Positions 42,178 to 51,750 of a stretch of DNA of 64,000 nt are shown here, piece by piece (within the stretch, counting starts at the first letter, position 1; every line of letters starts with the position of its first letter). The notes below the pieces were generated by a model. The model had not been told where the DNA came from. It searched no databases and worked only from the letters and a program-made list of their open reading frames with translations. The DNA is from Acidobacterium sp. S8. GTDB taxonomy: Bacteria; Acidobacteriota; Terriglobia; Terriglobales; Acidobacteriaceae. A program made the translations under genes and the position numbers. The DNA is taken from positions 8,113 to 72,112 of the forward strand of contig NZ_LMUM01000037.1 in the NCBI RefSeq assembly GCF_009765985.1, in the 5' to 3' direction.

Positions 42178-43161
42178 TTATTGTTGTGGTTGTCCCGCTG
42201 GTTGCGACGCAGCACCCTGAGGGGAGGGCTGCGCGGAAGACTGCTGCGTCGCACCAATCGGCGAACTCGCATTCGAGGAAGGCGAGTTCAAGGCCGCTAA
42301 ACTGTTTTGCATCGTCGATACACGAACCACGCTACCGGTCGCTGCCGTGCCATCCGAACTTTCAAGCTTGGCATTGCCCATCGCAACCTGATGGATGCGA
42401 TAGACCGGAATCTGGTGCTCGGTCACGAGGTAGCGGACAACTGCATCCGCCATGTGCTGCGAACTCTGGATACCTGCCTGACCACGGGTGCGCGAATATC
42501 CTTCGACTTCGACGATGTAACCCTTTTGACCCTGGAGCTGGGTTGCAATCTGATCGAGAGCATCTTTAGCTTTCGCGTTCAGGGTGGTCTGGCCGGAGCG
42601 GAAACGTATTTCCGTGTCGTTTACCTTCTGATATTGGTCTATTCCAGCCACCGTGGTATTCAGCTTACCTGTCTGATTACTGGCCTGTTGAGCCGTCGAC
42701 TGAGCCTGATTTGCCGTGCTGCTGGCGGTCTGGGCGGTCTGGTTTGCCTGATCAGCCGTACTCTGAGCCTGATGAATGCCGGCCTGAGCTCGCGAATCGA
42801 CATCCTTGATGTCATTAGCGTTTTTGGCCGTCAGTTGATCCAACTCATTCAGGCGGTCTTTTACGGGGCTCAACTGCCGATTTACCCACTTCTTGCGGGC
42901 AAATGGATTCATGTGGCCCCAGAAACCTTCATTCGACTTGGTGGGGAGGGGCTGACCTGTTGCGTACGTGCTGTTATCGTTCGGGTTCATTCCATTTGCT
43001 GTACCACTGGCCGAAGCGCCCGTCTGCACTTGTGCATTGGGGGTGGGGGAGGGCGGTGGGGAGGACTGACCCGATTGTGCAAACGCTGGGATTCCGAGGC
43101 TCGCTGCGAGAACCAATGTTGCTACTATGCGGAGATCTGGATTTTTTTTAGTCATTTTCAT
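42178..43161 (-). CDS. OmpA-family protein with coiled-coil domain
   Basis: The ATG at 43161 follows AAGGATACAAAACG and gives 327 residues. A signal peptide (IVATLVLAASLGIPAFAQ) is followed by a Pro/Ser/Gly-rich part. A Gln/Ala heptad-like stretch (QSTADQANQTAQTASSTANQ) comes next, with the C-terminal OmpA-like peptidoglycan-binding domain (EIRFRSGQTTLNAKAKDALD, IVEVEGYSRTRG). The expected role is anchoring the outer membrane or a complex to peptidoglycan. The coiled part resembles Lpp/trimeric helix spacers. Confidence 0.8.
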   Translation of the reverse strand: MKMTKKNPDLRIVATLVLAASLGIPAFAQSGQSSPPPSPTPNAQVQTGASASGTANGMNPNDNSTYATGQPLPTKSNEGFWGHMNPFARKKWVNRQLSPVKDRLNELDQLTAKNANDIKDVDSRAQAGIHQAQSTADQANQTAQTASSTANQAQSTAQQASNQTGKLNTTVAGIDQYQKVNDTEIRFRSGQTTLNAKAKDALDQIATQLQGQKGYIVEVEGYSRTRGQAGIQSSQHMADAVVRYLVTEHQIPVYRIHQVAMGNAKLESSDGTAATGSVVRVSTMQNSLAALNSPSSNASSPIGATQQSSAQPSPQGAASQPAGQPQQ

Positions 43162-43433
43162 CGTTTTGTATCCTTCGTAGTAACTTCCTGCTAAGAACAC
43201 ACTCCGGATGCTGCGCAGCGTCCCTTACGCAGAGATAAATAGCAGTTGGCTTGCCAAACTCACCGCAGAGATGGAACAAAGTTGTTAGGGTTATTGAATT
43301 GAATAACTTGCGGGTTGAATGACGGAAATATCCACAGGAAAGCTTTTGATATGAGTTCCGAAGTTTCGAGCGGAATCGAGCGCAGTTTACGCTTTAGATA
43401 GGAAAAATTTGCCTAGTGGGAGCGGAGTAGAAA

Positions 43434-43970
43434 TTACTTGCTGCTGGTCTGGATAATGCGTACTTCAGGATATTGGCCATTCCAATCGCCGACTATCTGA
43501 TCGAGAACTATGCGAAAATCGCGCCGATCCCCAGGTTTTATCGGATCGGCAGAGACAGGCTCTGTATCGACATACGGTTCGCGTGTGCGGATGAGAGCCA
43601 GCTGTTGAGTTTCTTTTTGTGCGAGCTGATTGCCGAAGTCGCGAAAGGCTAATTGCACCGTGATCGAGGAAATGGTCTGGGCGCCGGTATTAGTCAGCTG
43701 GCCGTCTACATAAGTCACTTTGCCTCCCGCGAAGTTGTGCGATTCGCTCATCTGGAGGCCGGTAATTGGCAAACTGGCTGCATAGGGATCAGCCGCGGCT
43801 AGTGCGGCTCCGCCGGGATTGTATGGGGCGGCCTTTTTCCCGCCAAAGATGAACAAAAGCAGCAAACCTGCGATCACAACCGCGCCAGCGATGATCCAGG
43901 GAAGAAAGGAACGGGACTCCTTTTCGGTTGTTTTGGAAAGAAATCCGGATGCATTCTGCTGATCGTTCAT
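43434..43970 (-). CDS. DUF2393-like single-pass membrane protein
   Basis: The 178-residue protein has a short cytoplasmic N-terminus, one transmembrane helix (FLPWIIAGAVVIAGLLLLFI, about 23-42) and an extracytoplasmic beta-rich domain. The pattern VDGQLTNTGAQTISSITVQL and PGDRRDFRIVLDQIVGDWNG is that of DUF2393/FxLYD-type domains. Function is unknown. It is a single gene. Confidence 0.65.
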   Translation of the reverse strand: MNDQQNASGFLSKTTEKESRSFLPWIIAGAVVIAGLLLLFIFGGKKAAPYNPGGAALAAADPYAASLPITGLQMSESHNFAGGKVTYVDGQLTNTGAQTISSITVQLAFRDFGNQLAQKETQQLALIRTREPYVDTEPVSADPIKPGDRRDFRIVLDQIVGDWNGQYPEVRIIQTSSK

Positions 43971-44250
43971 CAGTTGGATTTTACATCTGAGCCAGGAAAA
44001 TCCTCGATCCGGGCTATTTGTATGTCACGAAATCGCGCATTTCGTCACGATTTAGATGTGATTTCGAGGCTTTTTAAGGCTGGATTTGAGGGTCAGTAAT
44101 GCCGACGACACACCATCGCGCAAAAATTTACATATTTCGCACCTACTGAAGTCAAAACCGTGTCTAAATGGTACAGAACTACAGAAAGCTCATCCGGGTC
44201 ACGAGCTGAAGCAAATGGGCTAAAGATACCGTTACGAATTTGAGGCTGAA

Positions 44251-44388
44251 ATGGAAAACCTCCCTGAAACGCCTACCCTTCGAGCAGTAGTCAGGGCCGA
44301 CGCCATGCCGAGAAAAGCCGCCGATTATGTTTATCAGGCAGCAACGGTGGTTGCGGCTTTGCTGCTGCTTTTGACAGCGGCTGTCTGA
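44251..44388 (+). CDS. short single-helix membrane protein
   Basis: A 45-codon frame starts at ATG44251 with GAGG upstream and ends 9 nt before the convergent dnaC-like stop. The product has a polar N-terminus (ENLPETPTLRAVVRAD) and a C-terminal hydrophobic helix (ATVVAALLLLLTAAV). It is too short for family assignment but has the makings of a real small membrane protein. Confidence 0.5.
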   Translation: MENLPETPTLRAVVRADAMPRKAADYVYQAATVVAALLLLLTAAV

Positions 44389-44397
44389 TTTTTCTGT

Positions 44398-45153
44398 TCA
44401 GGCGAATCGCGCCCGCCGCTCACCGCGGCGGAAATCGCTGCCGGTCATCTCCACGACGACACACATCTCAGCCAGACGAGAGCGCATGCGTTCCCCGATA
44501 CGGTCGCCCAAGGTTTCTTCGCGCATGGCGCGGTTCGCGGCTCCGGTCCCGCCGGGCGACTGGTCGGCGTAGTTCGTGGTGATGATCGTCGTACGTTTGT
44601 CGTTGTAGCGGGTATTGAGGATGTGGGCGACGGTATCCCATACCCAATCAGTTGGCTTGGCCGCGCCCAGCTCGTCGATCACCAGCACCTCGGCATCGAA
44701 GACCGGCCTGAGAATTTCCAGCTCCGTCGTGGATACCTGCGGGTTGTAGGAGTTCTGAATTTCCTTGAGCAGCTCGCGGTAGTCGCAAAAGAGGCCATGG
44801 ACGCCTTTTTCAACGATCAGCGCCTGGAGAATTCCTACGCTCAGGTGGGTTTTACCTACTCCGATGGATCCAGTAAAGAGCAATCCCTGTCCGTCGGTGC
44901 CCACCGGGTAATTGTCCACGAACTGGCGCGCCCTTTGAGCGGCCATGGTCTGCGATCGGTCGATGCCCTGGCCGTCGAATTTGTAGTTTTCCAACGAACA
45001 GTGCTCGTAGCGGCGCGGAATACCGGCTCGAACCAGAAGCTGTCTCCGGCGACGCTCAAACTGACATTCGCAGGCTTCGGCTGCCTGGGTGCCGTTTTTT
45101 TGCCGGACCACCCGCATTCCCATTCCATCGCACTTTGGGCAGACTTCACTCAT
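44398..45153 (-). CDS. DnaC/IstB-like AAA+ ATPase with N-terminal zinc-binding motif
   Basis: The 251-residue protein begins with a Cys cluster (C5-x2-C8 and C28-x-C30) likely to bind zinc. The AAA+ core has Walker A TGSIGVGKT (94-102) and Walker B VLVIDELGAA, and its NTRYNDKRTTIITTNYAD sensor region is typical of DnaC/DnaI helicase loaders. It could load the replicative helicase. No transposase lies beside it, which argues against IstB. It is probably monocistronic. Confidence 0.85.
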   Translation of the reverse strand: MSEVCPKCDGMGMRVVRQKNGTQAAEACECQFERRRRQLLVRAGIPRRYEHCSLENYKFDGQGIDRSQTMAAQRARQFVDNYPVGTDGQGLLFTGSIGVGKTHLSVGILQALIVEKGVHGLFCDYRELLKEIQNSYNPQVSTTELEILRPVFDAEVLVIDELGAAKPTDWVWDTVAHILNTRYNDKRTTIITTNYADQSPGGTGAANRAMREETLGDRIGERMRSRLAEMCVVVEMTGSDFRRGERRARFA

Positions 45154-45323
45154 GGCTTTGCTTAGTATCGCAGGGGAGGATGTGTATATCCAGACCGGCG
45201 TTTCTCCGGTTCGCTAGAGGAACTTCTGCCGCTGAGGACGCTAAGAAAGCATAGCTCGCAGCTGTTGTGGTGGGCGCTGTGTCATCCTTCTTCACATTCG
45301 GAGCCAGGGGATGGGGAATGTGA

Positions 45324-45360
45324 TGTCCCACCCTTCGCTTCGCTCAGGATGGGGCACCCA
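45324..45360. repeat. REP-like palindrome
   Basis: TGTCCCACCCTTC, then GCTTCGCTCAGGATGGGGCAC forms an imperfect hairpin (CCCACCCT against AGGATGGG with one mismatch). Short intergenic palindromes of this style are frequent between genes in many acidobacterial genomes. Confidence 0.45.
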
Positions 45361-45388
45361 GGTTTTTGCCGATCAGCATGCTAATCCC

Positions 45389-46963
45389 TTATCGGGCGGA
45401 CGCTGTCCTGTGGGTGGTTTCGGGGAGCGCCCAGGCGAAGAGCACGCCACCGCTGCTGGTCATGACATACTGCCGCCCGTCGAGTTCATAGGTGGAAGGC
45501 GAACTTTGCATCCCTGCACCTGTGCCGGCATGCCAAAGTGTCTTGCCATTGCTGGTATCCAGTGCGAGGACGTTTCCGTACGCGTCTCCAGTGAAGGTCA
45601 AGCCGGATTCGGTGGTCAGCACGCCTGCACCCGCACCTCCGCGGCCAACGTCGTGGCTCCAACGAATTTTGCCGGTTTGATAGTCGATCGCCTCGATGAC
45701 ACCTTTACCCCAAACGCCATAGTCAGCTCCTGCCCAGCCATAATTGCCGTCGGCAGGCTTGGCGAAGTAAATGCTGTAGCTCGGGTGGGCATCCACGATA
45801 AAAAGGCCGGTTTTTTGATCGAAACTAGGTGCGCGGAAATTGGTGAGACCGCCTTCATCCGGCGCGATAAAACGACCATCGGGCGCAGGTTCCTTGTCCG
45901 GGTTCGGAATGGGGCGGCCGTCTTTATCGACGCCGAGAGCCCAGTTCACAGGGCCAAATGGGGTGGTGAGCAAACTCTTCCCATTGGTGCGGTCGAGAAC
46001 GAAGAAGTAGCCATTGCGAGAAGACTGCATGAGCATCTTGCGCGGCTGACCGTGGAAATCGCGGTCGACAAGGACAGGTGTTTCGACGGCGTCCCAATCA
46101 TGCGTGTCATGGGGTGAGACGGAGAAGCCCCATGCGAGTTTTCCGGTGTCGGGATTGAGAGCGACAATGCTGCAGGTATAGTGGTTGTCGCCGGGACGAG
46201 TTTTGCCGTTGAGAACAGGTGTGGGATTGCCGGTGCCCCAGTAGAGGAGATTTAGGTCGGGGTCGTAGGTGCCGGTCATCCACGTCATGCCGCCGGTGGT
46301 GCTGTTCGGCGTTCCGGCTGGAGGCGTGCTGTTCCATTGCCACTGTGCTTCTCCGGTTTCAGGATCGACGGAACGCAGATAGCCAGACAGATTGTCGAAG
46401 TCTCCGGAGACGCCGACGATCACGTGGTTGCGGACGACAAGCGGCGCCATCGTGGTCCAGTAGCCCTTGGTTACGTCGGCAATCTGGACACTCCAACGGA
46501 TCGTGCCATCTTTGGCGTTGAGCGAGATGAGGTGGCAGTCGGGAGTGAGGTAGTAAAGCCATCCCTTATACATGGCAACACCGCGCTGGCCGATATGGTC
46601 GCCCTGATCGGTGGGCTTGTTGTAGTGCCAAAGCATGTGGCCGGAGCGGGCATCGACAGCCCAGATGTGATCGGGAACGGTGAAATAGAGAACGCCATCG
46701 ACCAGCAGCGGCGTGGACTTGATGGACGCGCCCTGGTTGGTCTGGAACGCCCAGGCAAGGCCGAGATTCCCGACATTTTGCGGCGCGATCTGCGTGAGAT
46801 GGCTATGCCGCCGCCCGGTGTAGTCACCGTGATAGTTCGGCCAGGTGTCCGGCGCGGGATGCGCGATCGTGTCAGGATCAAGGTTTTGCGCGACCGACGC
46901 GTGCGGCATCAAGGGCAGGAGTGCGGCCGTAGCAAAGACCAAAGCGTGTTTCAAAAACTTCAT
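45389..46963 (-). CDS. PQQ-dependent dehydrogenase-like beta-propeller protein, periplasmic
   Basis: The 524-residue protein has a signal peptide (HALVFATAALLPLMPHASVA). Repeated quinoprotein blades follow: NLGLAWAFQTNQGASIKSTP, LYFTVPDHIWAVDARSGHML, FVLDRTNGKSLLTTPFG and GNVLALDTSNGKTLWHAGTG. Such enzymes oxidise alcohols, aldehydes or sugars using PQQ. No haem c domain is fused, so electrons may pass to the tri-haem cytochrome encoded upstream. The disulphide-forming Cys pair of methanol dehydrogenases is absent. The substrate is unknown. Confidence 0.83.
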   Translation of the reverse strand: MKFLKHALVFATAALLPLMPHASVAQNLDPDTIAHPAPDTWPNYHGDYTGRRHSHLTQIAPQNVGNLGLAWAFQTNQGASIKSTPLLVDGVLYFTVPDHIWAVDARSGHMLWHYNKPTDQGDHIGQRGVAMYKGWLYYLTPDCHLISLNAKDGTIRWSVQIADVTKGYWTTMAPLVVRNHVIVGVSGDFDNLSGYLRSVDPETGEAQWQWNSTPPAGTPNSTTGGMTWMTGTYDPDLNLLYWGTGNPTPVLNGKTRPGDNHYTCSIVALNPDTGKLAWGFSVSPHDTHDWDAVETPVLVDRDFHGQPRKMLMQSSRNGYFFVLDRTNGKSLLTTPFGPVNWALGVDKDGRPIPNPDKEPAPDGRFIAPDEGGLTNFRAPSFDQKTGLFIVDAHPSYSIYFAKPADGNYGWAGADYGVWGKGVIEAIDYQTGKIRWSHDVGRGGAGAGVLTTESGLTFTGDAYGNVLALDTSNGKTLWHAGTGAGMQSSPSTYELDGRQYVMTSSGGVLFAWALPETTHRTASAR

Positions 46964-47008
46964 AACAGTTATGTGACCTCGTCAATAGATGCGGGTGCAG
47001 CCGAGCAC

Positions 47009-48049
47009 CTATCGCAGGGTTTGCAAGTATGCCATTAAATTGTGGATGTCGGCGTCAGTGTATTTGCTGAAGAGTTCCACGTGACCGTTCGCCGGATCTT
47101 CGACCGTGTAGTGGACGCGGTTCACAGACCATGAGTGATAAGTGCCACTGTCATCGCGTATGCCGACGGTGAACTCGTCGAGATAGATGACCAGACCGCG
47201 GATTTTTTCTCCTGACGGAAGGCTGACCGTTGCGTAGCGTTTGGCTTCGCGCGGGTAGAGCATCTGCTCTTCAAGTTGCAGGCCCTCAAGGCGGGAGGCA
47301 ATCCCTTTCAGGTCTCCGGTGGCCGAGTGGCAGCTGGCGCAGGCATGGTCGAAGTATTGCTTTCCAGCTTCGACATTGCCTGTCTGCAAGTCAGAGACAT
47401 CGACACCGCGGCGGCTGCCGGGATGCGCGGCGGCCTTGGACTGCTGCGAGTGAATGAAGGCCACGAGAGAAGCGACCTCGTCGTTCGAGAAATTAAAGGC
47501 AGGCATCTTCTTTTCCGGGCGGCCGTTGTGAATCACTTCAGAGATTTTGTTGCCGTTCACATCCGCGAGAACGAGTTTGGACCGCGTGAGGTCAGGTCCT
47601 GTTTCACCACCTGCGGCATCACGTCCATGGCAGAAGGCGCAGTTGCGCTGGAAGAGGCGTTGGCCAGCTTCGGCAGCACTCGTGGAAACGGTGGCTGAGT
47701 GCGCGGGCGCGGAAAGATCGTCCGTGGTGAGGAAATGCAGCAGCTCTGATAACTCACCGTCCTGAAGCGTAGGGAAGGCGGGCATGCGGCCCTTGCCTTT
47801 ATGAATGAGATCGGTAATCTGCTGCGGATTGAGCTGGCGGCCCACATCGAGCAAGGGAGGGAAGCCTGGAATATTGCCCTCGCGTTGCTCACCATGACAG
47901 ATGGAGCAGTGTTTTGCATAGGACTGTGCGCCGACGGACGCGGCAACATGCGCCGGTTCTGTGCCAGCGGGCGGCGCCTGCGCGCTCATCACAGCGGGAG
48001 AAATTCCGAGAAGAACGGCGAAAAGTGTTGCAGTGTGAATTTTCTTCAT
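47009..48049 (-). CDS. tri-haem cytochrome c
   Basis: The ATG at 48049 follows GGAAGG and puts the signal peptide (ATLFAVLLGISPAVMSA) at the N-terminus; an earlier ATG at 48121 overlaps the oxidase stop but would bury the signal. The 346-residue protein has three haem-binding motifs, CSICH (48-52), CAFCH (135-139) and CASCH (235-239). Each has a downstream Met region such as GRMPAF and KKMPAF. The C-terminal part is a beta-rich domain that could bind a partner. It lies between a multicopper oxidase and a PQQ propeller, an electron-transfer arrangement. Confidence 0.85.
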   Translation of the reverse strand: MKKIHTATLFAVLLGISPAVMSAQAPPAGTEPAHVAASVGAQSYAKHCSICHGEQREGNIPGFPPLLDVGRQLNPQQITDLIHKGKGRMPAFPTLQDGELSELLHFLTTDDLSAPAHSATVSTSAAEAGQRLFQRNCAFCHGRDAAGGETGPDLTRSKLVLADVNGNKISEVIHNGRPEKKMPAFNFSNDEVASLVAFIHSQQSKAAAHPGSRRGVDVSDLQTGNVEAGKQYFDHACASCHSATGDLKGIASRLEGLQLEEQMLYPREAKRYATVSLPSGEKIRGLVIYLDEFTVGIRDDSGTYHSWSVNRVHYTVEDPANGHVELFSKYTDADIHNLMAYLQTLR

Positions 48050-48117
48050 GAACCGATGGTTACCTTCCATCACAATTTTGGCTTCCGTACAGATGCTGTC
48101 TGAATCCGAGTTGGTGG

Positions 48118-49515
48118 TCATCCTGCGTACTTGATGAGCTGCATAAATCCGTAGTCCATGTGCAGCTGCTGATGACAGTGCATGAGGGTATCGCCGGGAT
48201 TGTCGGCGACGAAATCTACAGCGACGCTGTCGAGCGGCATGACATTGATGACATCTTTCTTGAGGCCGCTGATCTGTTTATCGCCGATGCGCGTCACTTC
48301 GAATGTGTGGCGGTGGAGATGCATAGGGTGCTGATCTCCGCTGCCGTTGCGGAAGACGAGCCGATAACGCTTGCCTTTTTGCACGATGAGAGGATCGATG
48401 TCTGGCCATGACTTGTTATTGATGGTCCAGGTATCGAACTTCGATCCGTGAAGTGCGCCGATGTCGCGAAATGTCAGGGTAAAGGTCTGGTCGGGCTCAG
48501 GGGCAGCCGTTGTATTGGCAAACTGCGTGTAGTCCCATTCAGCGGGCGCGGGATCTTTCCATACGGGCGCGCCTTTTTTGCCTGCGTATTCGACGACGAT
48601 GCCGAGGCCCATCTGCCGCGACTTTTCGTTCGTTGAGCCAAGTATCCAGACACCCGGCGAGTTCATTTCGACGACGGCATCGACGCGCTCGGCAACGGCG
48701 AGCGAGAGAACTTCGACTGATTTCGGATTGGGGACCGGATTGCCGTCCATGGCGATGATCTTGAAGGTGTGGCCGGGAAGCGCGAGCACGACATTTTCCG
48801 TGCCGCTGGCATTAAGCAGGCGCATAAGGATGCGCTGACCCTGCTTGACGCGGATCGGCTCGCCTGCACCCAGCATGTGGGAGTTGATGGTGGCGTACTT
48901 GTAGCCGACATCGGAGCCGGTGGTTTGAGGCATATTGGAGGACTGCTCTCGCATGGTATCGACCATGGGAACGAATGAGGGCTCCCAGTGATGAATGGCG
49001 AGGTTGATCTCCTGATCGTAGTGCGCGGGCTGCTCGCTGCCTTCGATCAGCAGAAAGCCGAATTGGCCGGTATAGGTGCCGATGGCGAGATTGTCGTTGG
49101 CGGTGGCGTGGGTGTGATACCAGCGCGTGCCCGAGGGGCGAGGCGTGAAGGAATAACGCTGCGTGTGGCCGGCAGGAATCATCGGGGAGCCTTCTTCCAT
49201 CGCTCCGTCATTGAGCGAATCGATGGCGAGGCCGTGCCAGTGGACGATGTCGGCATTATCGGTTGCGTTGGTCACGTCGATGGAGACTGGGACGCCTTCG
49301 CGCAGGCGAAGCAGCGGGCCGGGAACCTGTCCGTTATAGGCAAGTGTCTTTATTGAAACGCCGGGACCGATATCAAGCGTGCAGGGTTCGATGCGAAGGG
49401 CATGGTCGGCTTTTGCGGCGTCGGGAGCGAGCGCGAAGGATCGCGGCACAAGCCCTTGAAGCGAACTGCCTGCGAATACCAGGGCCGACGATGAAATAAA
49501 GTTTCTTCTATTCAT
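48118..49515 (-). CDS. multicopper oxidase (laccase/CopA-like)
   Basis: The 465-residue protein starts with a Tat-like signal (NRRNFISSSALVFAGSSLQG). All four copper-ligand motifs are visible: HWHG (92-95), WYHTHA (132-137), HPMHLHRHTF near residue 403 and HCHQQLHMDYGFM near the C-terminus, where the T1 axial Met lies. Three cupredoxin domains are expected. Such enzymes oxidise phenols, metals or other small reductants with O2. It is the first gene of a cluster with a tri-haem cytochrome and a PQQ protein. Confidence 0.9.
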   Translation of the reverse strand: MNRRNFISSSALVFAGSSLQGLVPRSFALAPDAAKADHALRIEPCTLDIGPGVSIKTLAYNGQVPGPLLRLREGVPVSIDVTNATDNADIVHWHGLAIDSLNDGAMEEGSPMIPAGHTQRYSFTPRPSGTRWYHTHATANDNLAIGTYTGQFGFLLIEGSEQPAHYDQEINLAIHHWEPSFVPMVDTMREQSSNMPQTTGSDVGYKYATINSHMLGAGEPIRVKQGQRILMRLLNASGTENVVLALPGHTFKIIAMDGNPVPNPKSVEVLSLAVAERVDAVVEMNSPGVWILGSTNEKSRQMGLGIVVEYAGKKGAPVWKDPAPAEWDYTQFANTTAAPEPDQTFTLTFRDIGALHGSKFDTWTINNKSWPDIDPLIVQKGKRYRLVFRNGSGDQHPMHLHRHTFEVTRIGDKQISGLKKDVINVMPLDSVAVDFVADNPGDTLMHCHQQLHMDYGFMQLIKYAG

Positions 49516-49587
49516 AATCTGTTGATTCCTGCCAAAGTGGATGCGCTTTCATTTGGCATTGTTTTTCACTAGGGAAATAAAGTTTCA

Positions 49588-50547
49588 CTATACCCACCAC
49601 GCGGCGCCGGGCGTTTCCTTAATGACGACTTCATTCAGGAATTGCGCGGCTTTGGTCAGGCCTTCTTCTGCTGAGAGGAGGCTGTCTTCGTGCTCGATGG
49701 ATAGTACGTTGTCGTAGCCATACATGCGCAGCGTCGATACGAATTCTTTCCACCACTCCGCGCCGTGGCCATAGCCGCAGGTGCGGAAGATCCATCCGCG
49801 ATTGCGCTCGTCGGTGTAGGGCTTGGTGTCGAGCACGCCGGTGCGTGGGAGATTGGCAGAGTAGATCTGCGTATCTTTCGCGTGAACGTGGAAGATGGCG
49901 TCTCCGAGGACGCGGATGGCGGCGATTGGGTCGATTCCTTGCCAGAACATGTGGCTGGGGTCGTAGTTGCAGCCGATGGATGGTCCGGCGATCTCGCGAA
50001 GGCGGAGCAGGGTTTCCGGGCTGTAGACGACGAAGCCGGGATGCATCTCGATGGCGATTTTGACATTGTGCTGGGCGGCGAATTCGGCGCGCTTGATCCA
50101 GTAAGGAGTGACGACTTCTTTCCATTGCCATGCCAGGACGTCGAGATATTCGGGCGGCCAGGGGCAGGTGACCCAGTTGGGAGCTTTCGCGTCGGGCGAG
50201 TCGCCGGGGCAGCCGGAGAAATCGACGACAACAGGGATGCCGAGTTTTTCTGCGAGCAGGATGGTTTTGCGATTGACCTCCTGCGCCGCTTCGGCCTGTT
50301 TGGGATCGGGATGAAGGGGGTTGCCGTGGCAGCTTAGCGCGCTGACGGATACACCGGAGTCGTCCAGAGTCTTGCGGAATTCTTTCAGGGCGTCGGCATC
50401 GTCCAGCATGGAGAGCTTGCAGTGGGCATCGCCCGGGTAGTTGCCGGTGCCGAGTTCCACTGTTGTGATGTTCAGGGCCTTGAGCTTGGCCAGAACATCC
50501 TTCAGCGGCAGTTGCGAAAGCAGCGGTGTAAATACTCCCAATTTCAT
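49588..50547 (-). CDS. sugar phosphate isomerase/epimerase family TIM-barrel protein
   Basis: The 319-residue protein has the AP2Ec/IolE-like fold: KLGVFTPLLSQLPLKDVLAK, ITTVELGTGNYPGDAHCKLS, FDFSGCPG-type segments and IAIEMHPGFVVYS plus IGCNYDPSHMFWQGIDP, where metal-binding Glu, Asp and His lie. Substrates in this family are sugars or inositol derivatives. It follows a Gfo/Idh/MocA gene by 30 nt and is probably co-transcribed with it in a carbohydrate pathway that cannot be named. Confidence 0.85.
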   Translation of the reverse strand: MKLGVFTPLLSQLPLKDVLAKLKALNITTVELGTGNYPGDAHCKLSMLDDADALKEFRKTLDDSGVSVSALSCHGNPLHPDPKQAEAAQEVNRKTILLAEKLGIPVVVDFSGCPGDSPDAKAPNWVTCPWPPEYLDVLAWQWKEVVTPYWIKRAEFAAQHNVKIAIEMHPGFVVYSPETLLRLREIAGPSIGCNYDPSHMFWQGIDPIAAIRVLGDAIFHVHAKDTQIYSANLPRTGVLDTKPYTDERNRGWIFRTCGYGHGAEWWKEFVSTLRMYGYDNVLSIEHEDSLLSAEEGLTKAAQFLNEVVIKETPGAAWWV

Positions 50548-50577
50548 TCCTGCATTGCTCCTTATGAACTGTGCTGC

Positions 50578-51750
50578 CTAGCTGTTTGACGGCGAGTGTT
50601 GCACGTTTTGCCATGCGCCGCCTGCTGCGTGGCTTTTCAACATGGCTTCGACAAGGCATGTTGAGCGGTAGCCATCTTCAAATGTAGCGAGCGCGGCTGG
50701 CCTGGCTTCCGGCTTTCCGCCTTCGCGGACCCACTGATACGCGTCACTCATAATGTTGCGGAAGGCGTCGGCCCATGATTCCTGGTGGCCGCCGGGCAGG
50801 TGGACGTAGGGAAGGACATCCTTGGAAACCAGCGAGGGGTCCTTCGCCATGATGCTGTTGGGTTGATTGTGCCGCCCGATCCAGAGCTCGTTCTGCTCTT
50901 CCTGTCTCCATTTAAGGGAGAGCGTTCTACCGTTTACTTCGAGTTGCAGGTCATTCTTGTGACCGGGCAGTACCTGTCCTACGGAAAAAGAGCCCTTCGC
51001 GCCGTTTTCGAAGCGGAGGAGGACGCTGGCTAAGTCTTCTGCATGCACTTCTACGGGCTGGCGATCGCTACCGCCTTTGGTGGAAAAGGCTTCTGCCGAT
51101 GTGCCGGAGGAATAACGGACGGGAATGACGGTGGTAAGGTCGGCGAGTACGTAGGCGATCTTCAAGCCGGAGACATGTTCGGCGAGATCGCACCAGTGAG
51201 AGCCGATGTCTCCCAAGGCAGAGGTTGTTCCGCCTTTCGCAGGGTCGGAGCGCCACGAATAGACGTTTGGGTCGGTCATCCAGTCTTGAAGATAGTAGCC
51301 GTGGACGAAGCTGAGGTCCCCTGTTTCGCCGCGTGCGATCATGCCGCGTGCCTGTTGCACTAAGGGATTGCCGCGGTAATTGAAGGTGACGACATGGGCT
51401 ACTTTTGCGGCGATGGCGGCGTCGCGCAGCTGGCGACCTTCGTTCGCATTCAGGGCCAGCGGCTTATCGGAGATGACGTGTTTGCCTGCCGCAAGGGCAG
51501 CCATCGTAACCGGAAGGTGCAGATGGTTGGGCGTGGTGTTATGGATGACCTGGATGTCAGGATCGGCGATCAGGGCTTTATAGTCGCCATAGGAGCGGTC
51601 AATCTTATATTCATGCGCCTTCTTTTCGGCTGATGCCTGGGAGGAGCCGGCGACGGCAACAATATCTACGTCTCCAAGTCGCCTGACGGCATCAATGTGG
51701 TGCGCTGCAACGAATCCCGGGCCGATGAGGCCCATTCCGATCTTTTTCAT
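50578..51750 (-). CDS. Gfo/Idh/MocA-family NAD(P)-dependent oxidoreductase
   Basis: The 390-residue enzyme has an N-terminal Rossmann domain (GMGLIGPGFVAAHHIDAVRR, VIHNTTPNHLHLPVTMAALA) with the conserved GKHVISDKPLA motif, whose Lys is catalytic. A C-terminal domain follows with GTTSALGDIGSHWCDLAEHV. These enzymes oxidise or epimerise sugars and inositols. It is the first gene of a two-gene unit with the TIM-barrel isomerase downstream. Confidence 0.88.
   Translation of the reverse strand: MKKIGMGLIGPGFVAAHHIDAVRRLGDVDIVAVAGSSQASAEKKAHEYKIDRSYGDYKALIADPDIQVIHNTTPNHLHLPVTMAALAAGKHVISDKPLALNANEGRQLRDAAIAAKVAHVVTFNYRGNPLVQQARGMIARGETGDLSFVHGYYLQDWMTDPNVYSWRSDPAKGGTTSALGDIGSHWCDLAEHVSGLKIAYVLADLTTVIPVRYSSGTSAEAFSTKGGSDRQPVEVHAEDLASVLLRFENGAKGSFSVGQVLPGHKNDLQLEVNGRTLSLKWRQEEQNELWIGRHNQPNSIMAKDPSLVSKDVLPYVHLPGGHQESWADAFRNIMSDAYQWVREGGKPEARPAALATFEDGYRSTCLVEAMLKSHAAGGAWQNVQHSPSNS

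Noticed and set aside
42307-43194. A 295-codon plus-strand frame opposite the OmpA-like gene
   Set aside because: Antisense frame; the OmpA domain, signal peptide and terminator all support the minus strand.
49631-50659. A 342-codon Arg-rich minus-strand frame overlapping the TIM-barrel gene
   Set aside because: Same strand, shifted frame of a well-supported isomerase family gene; composition is non-protein-like.
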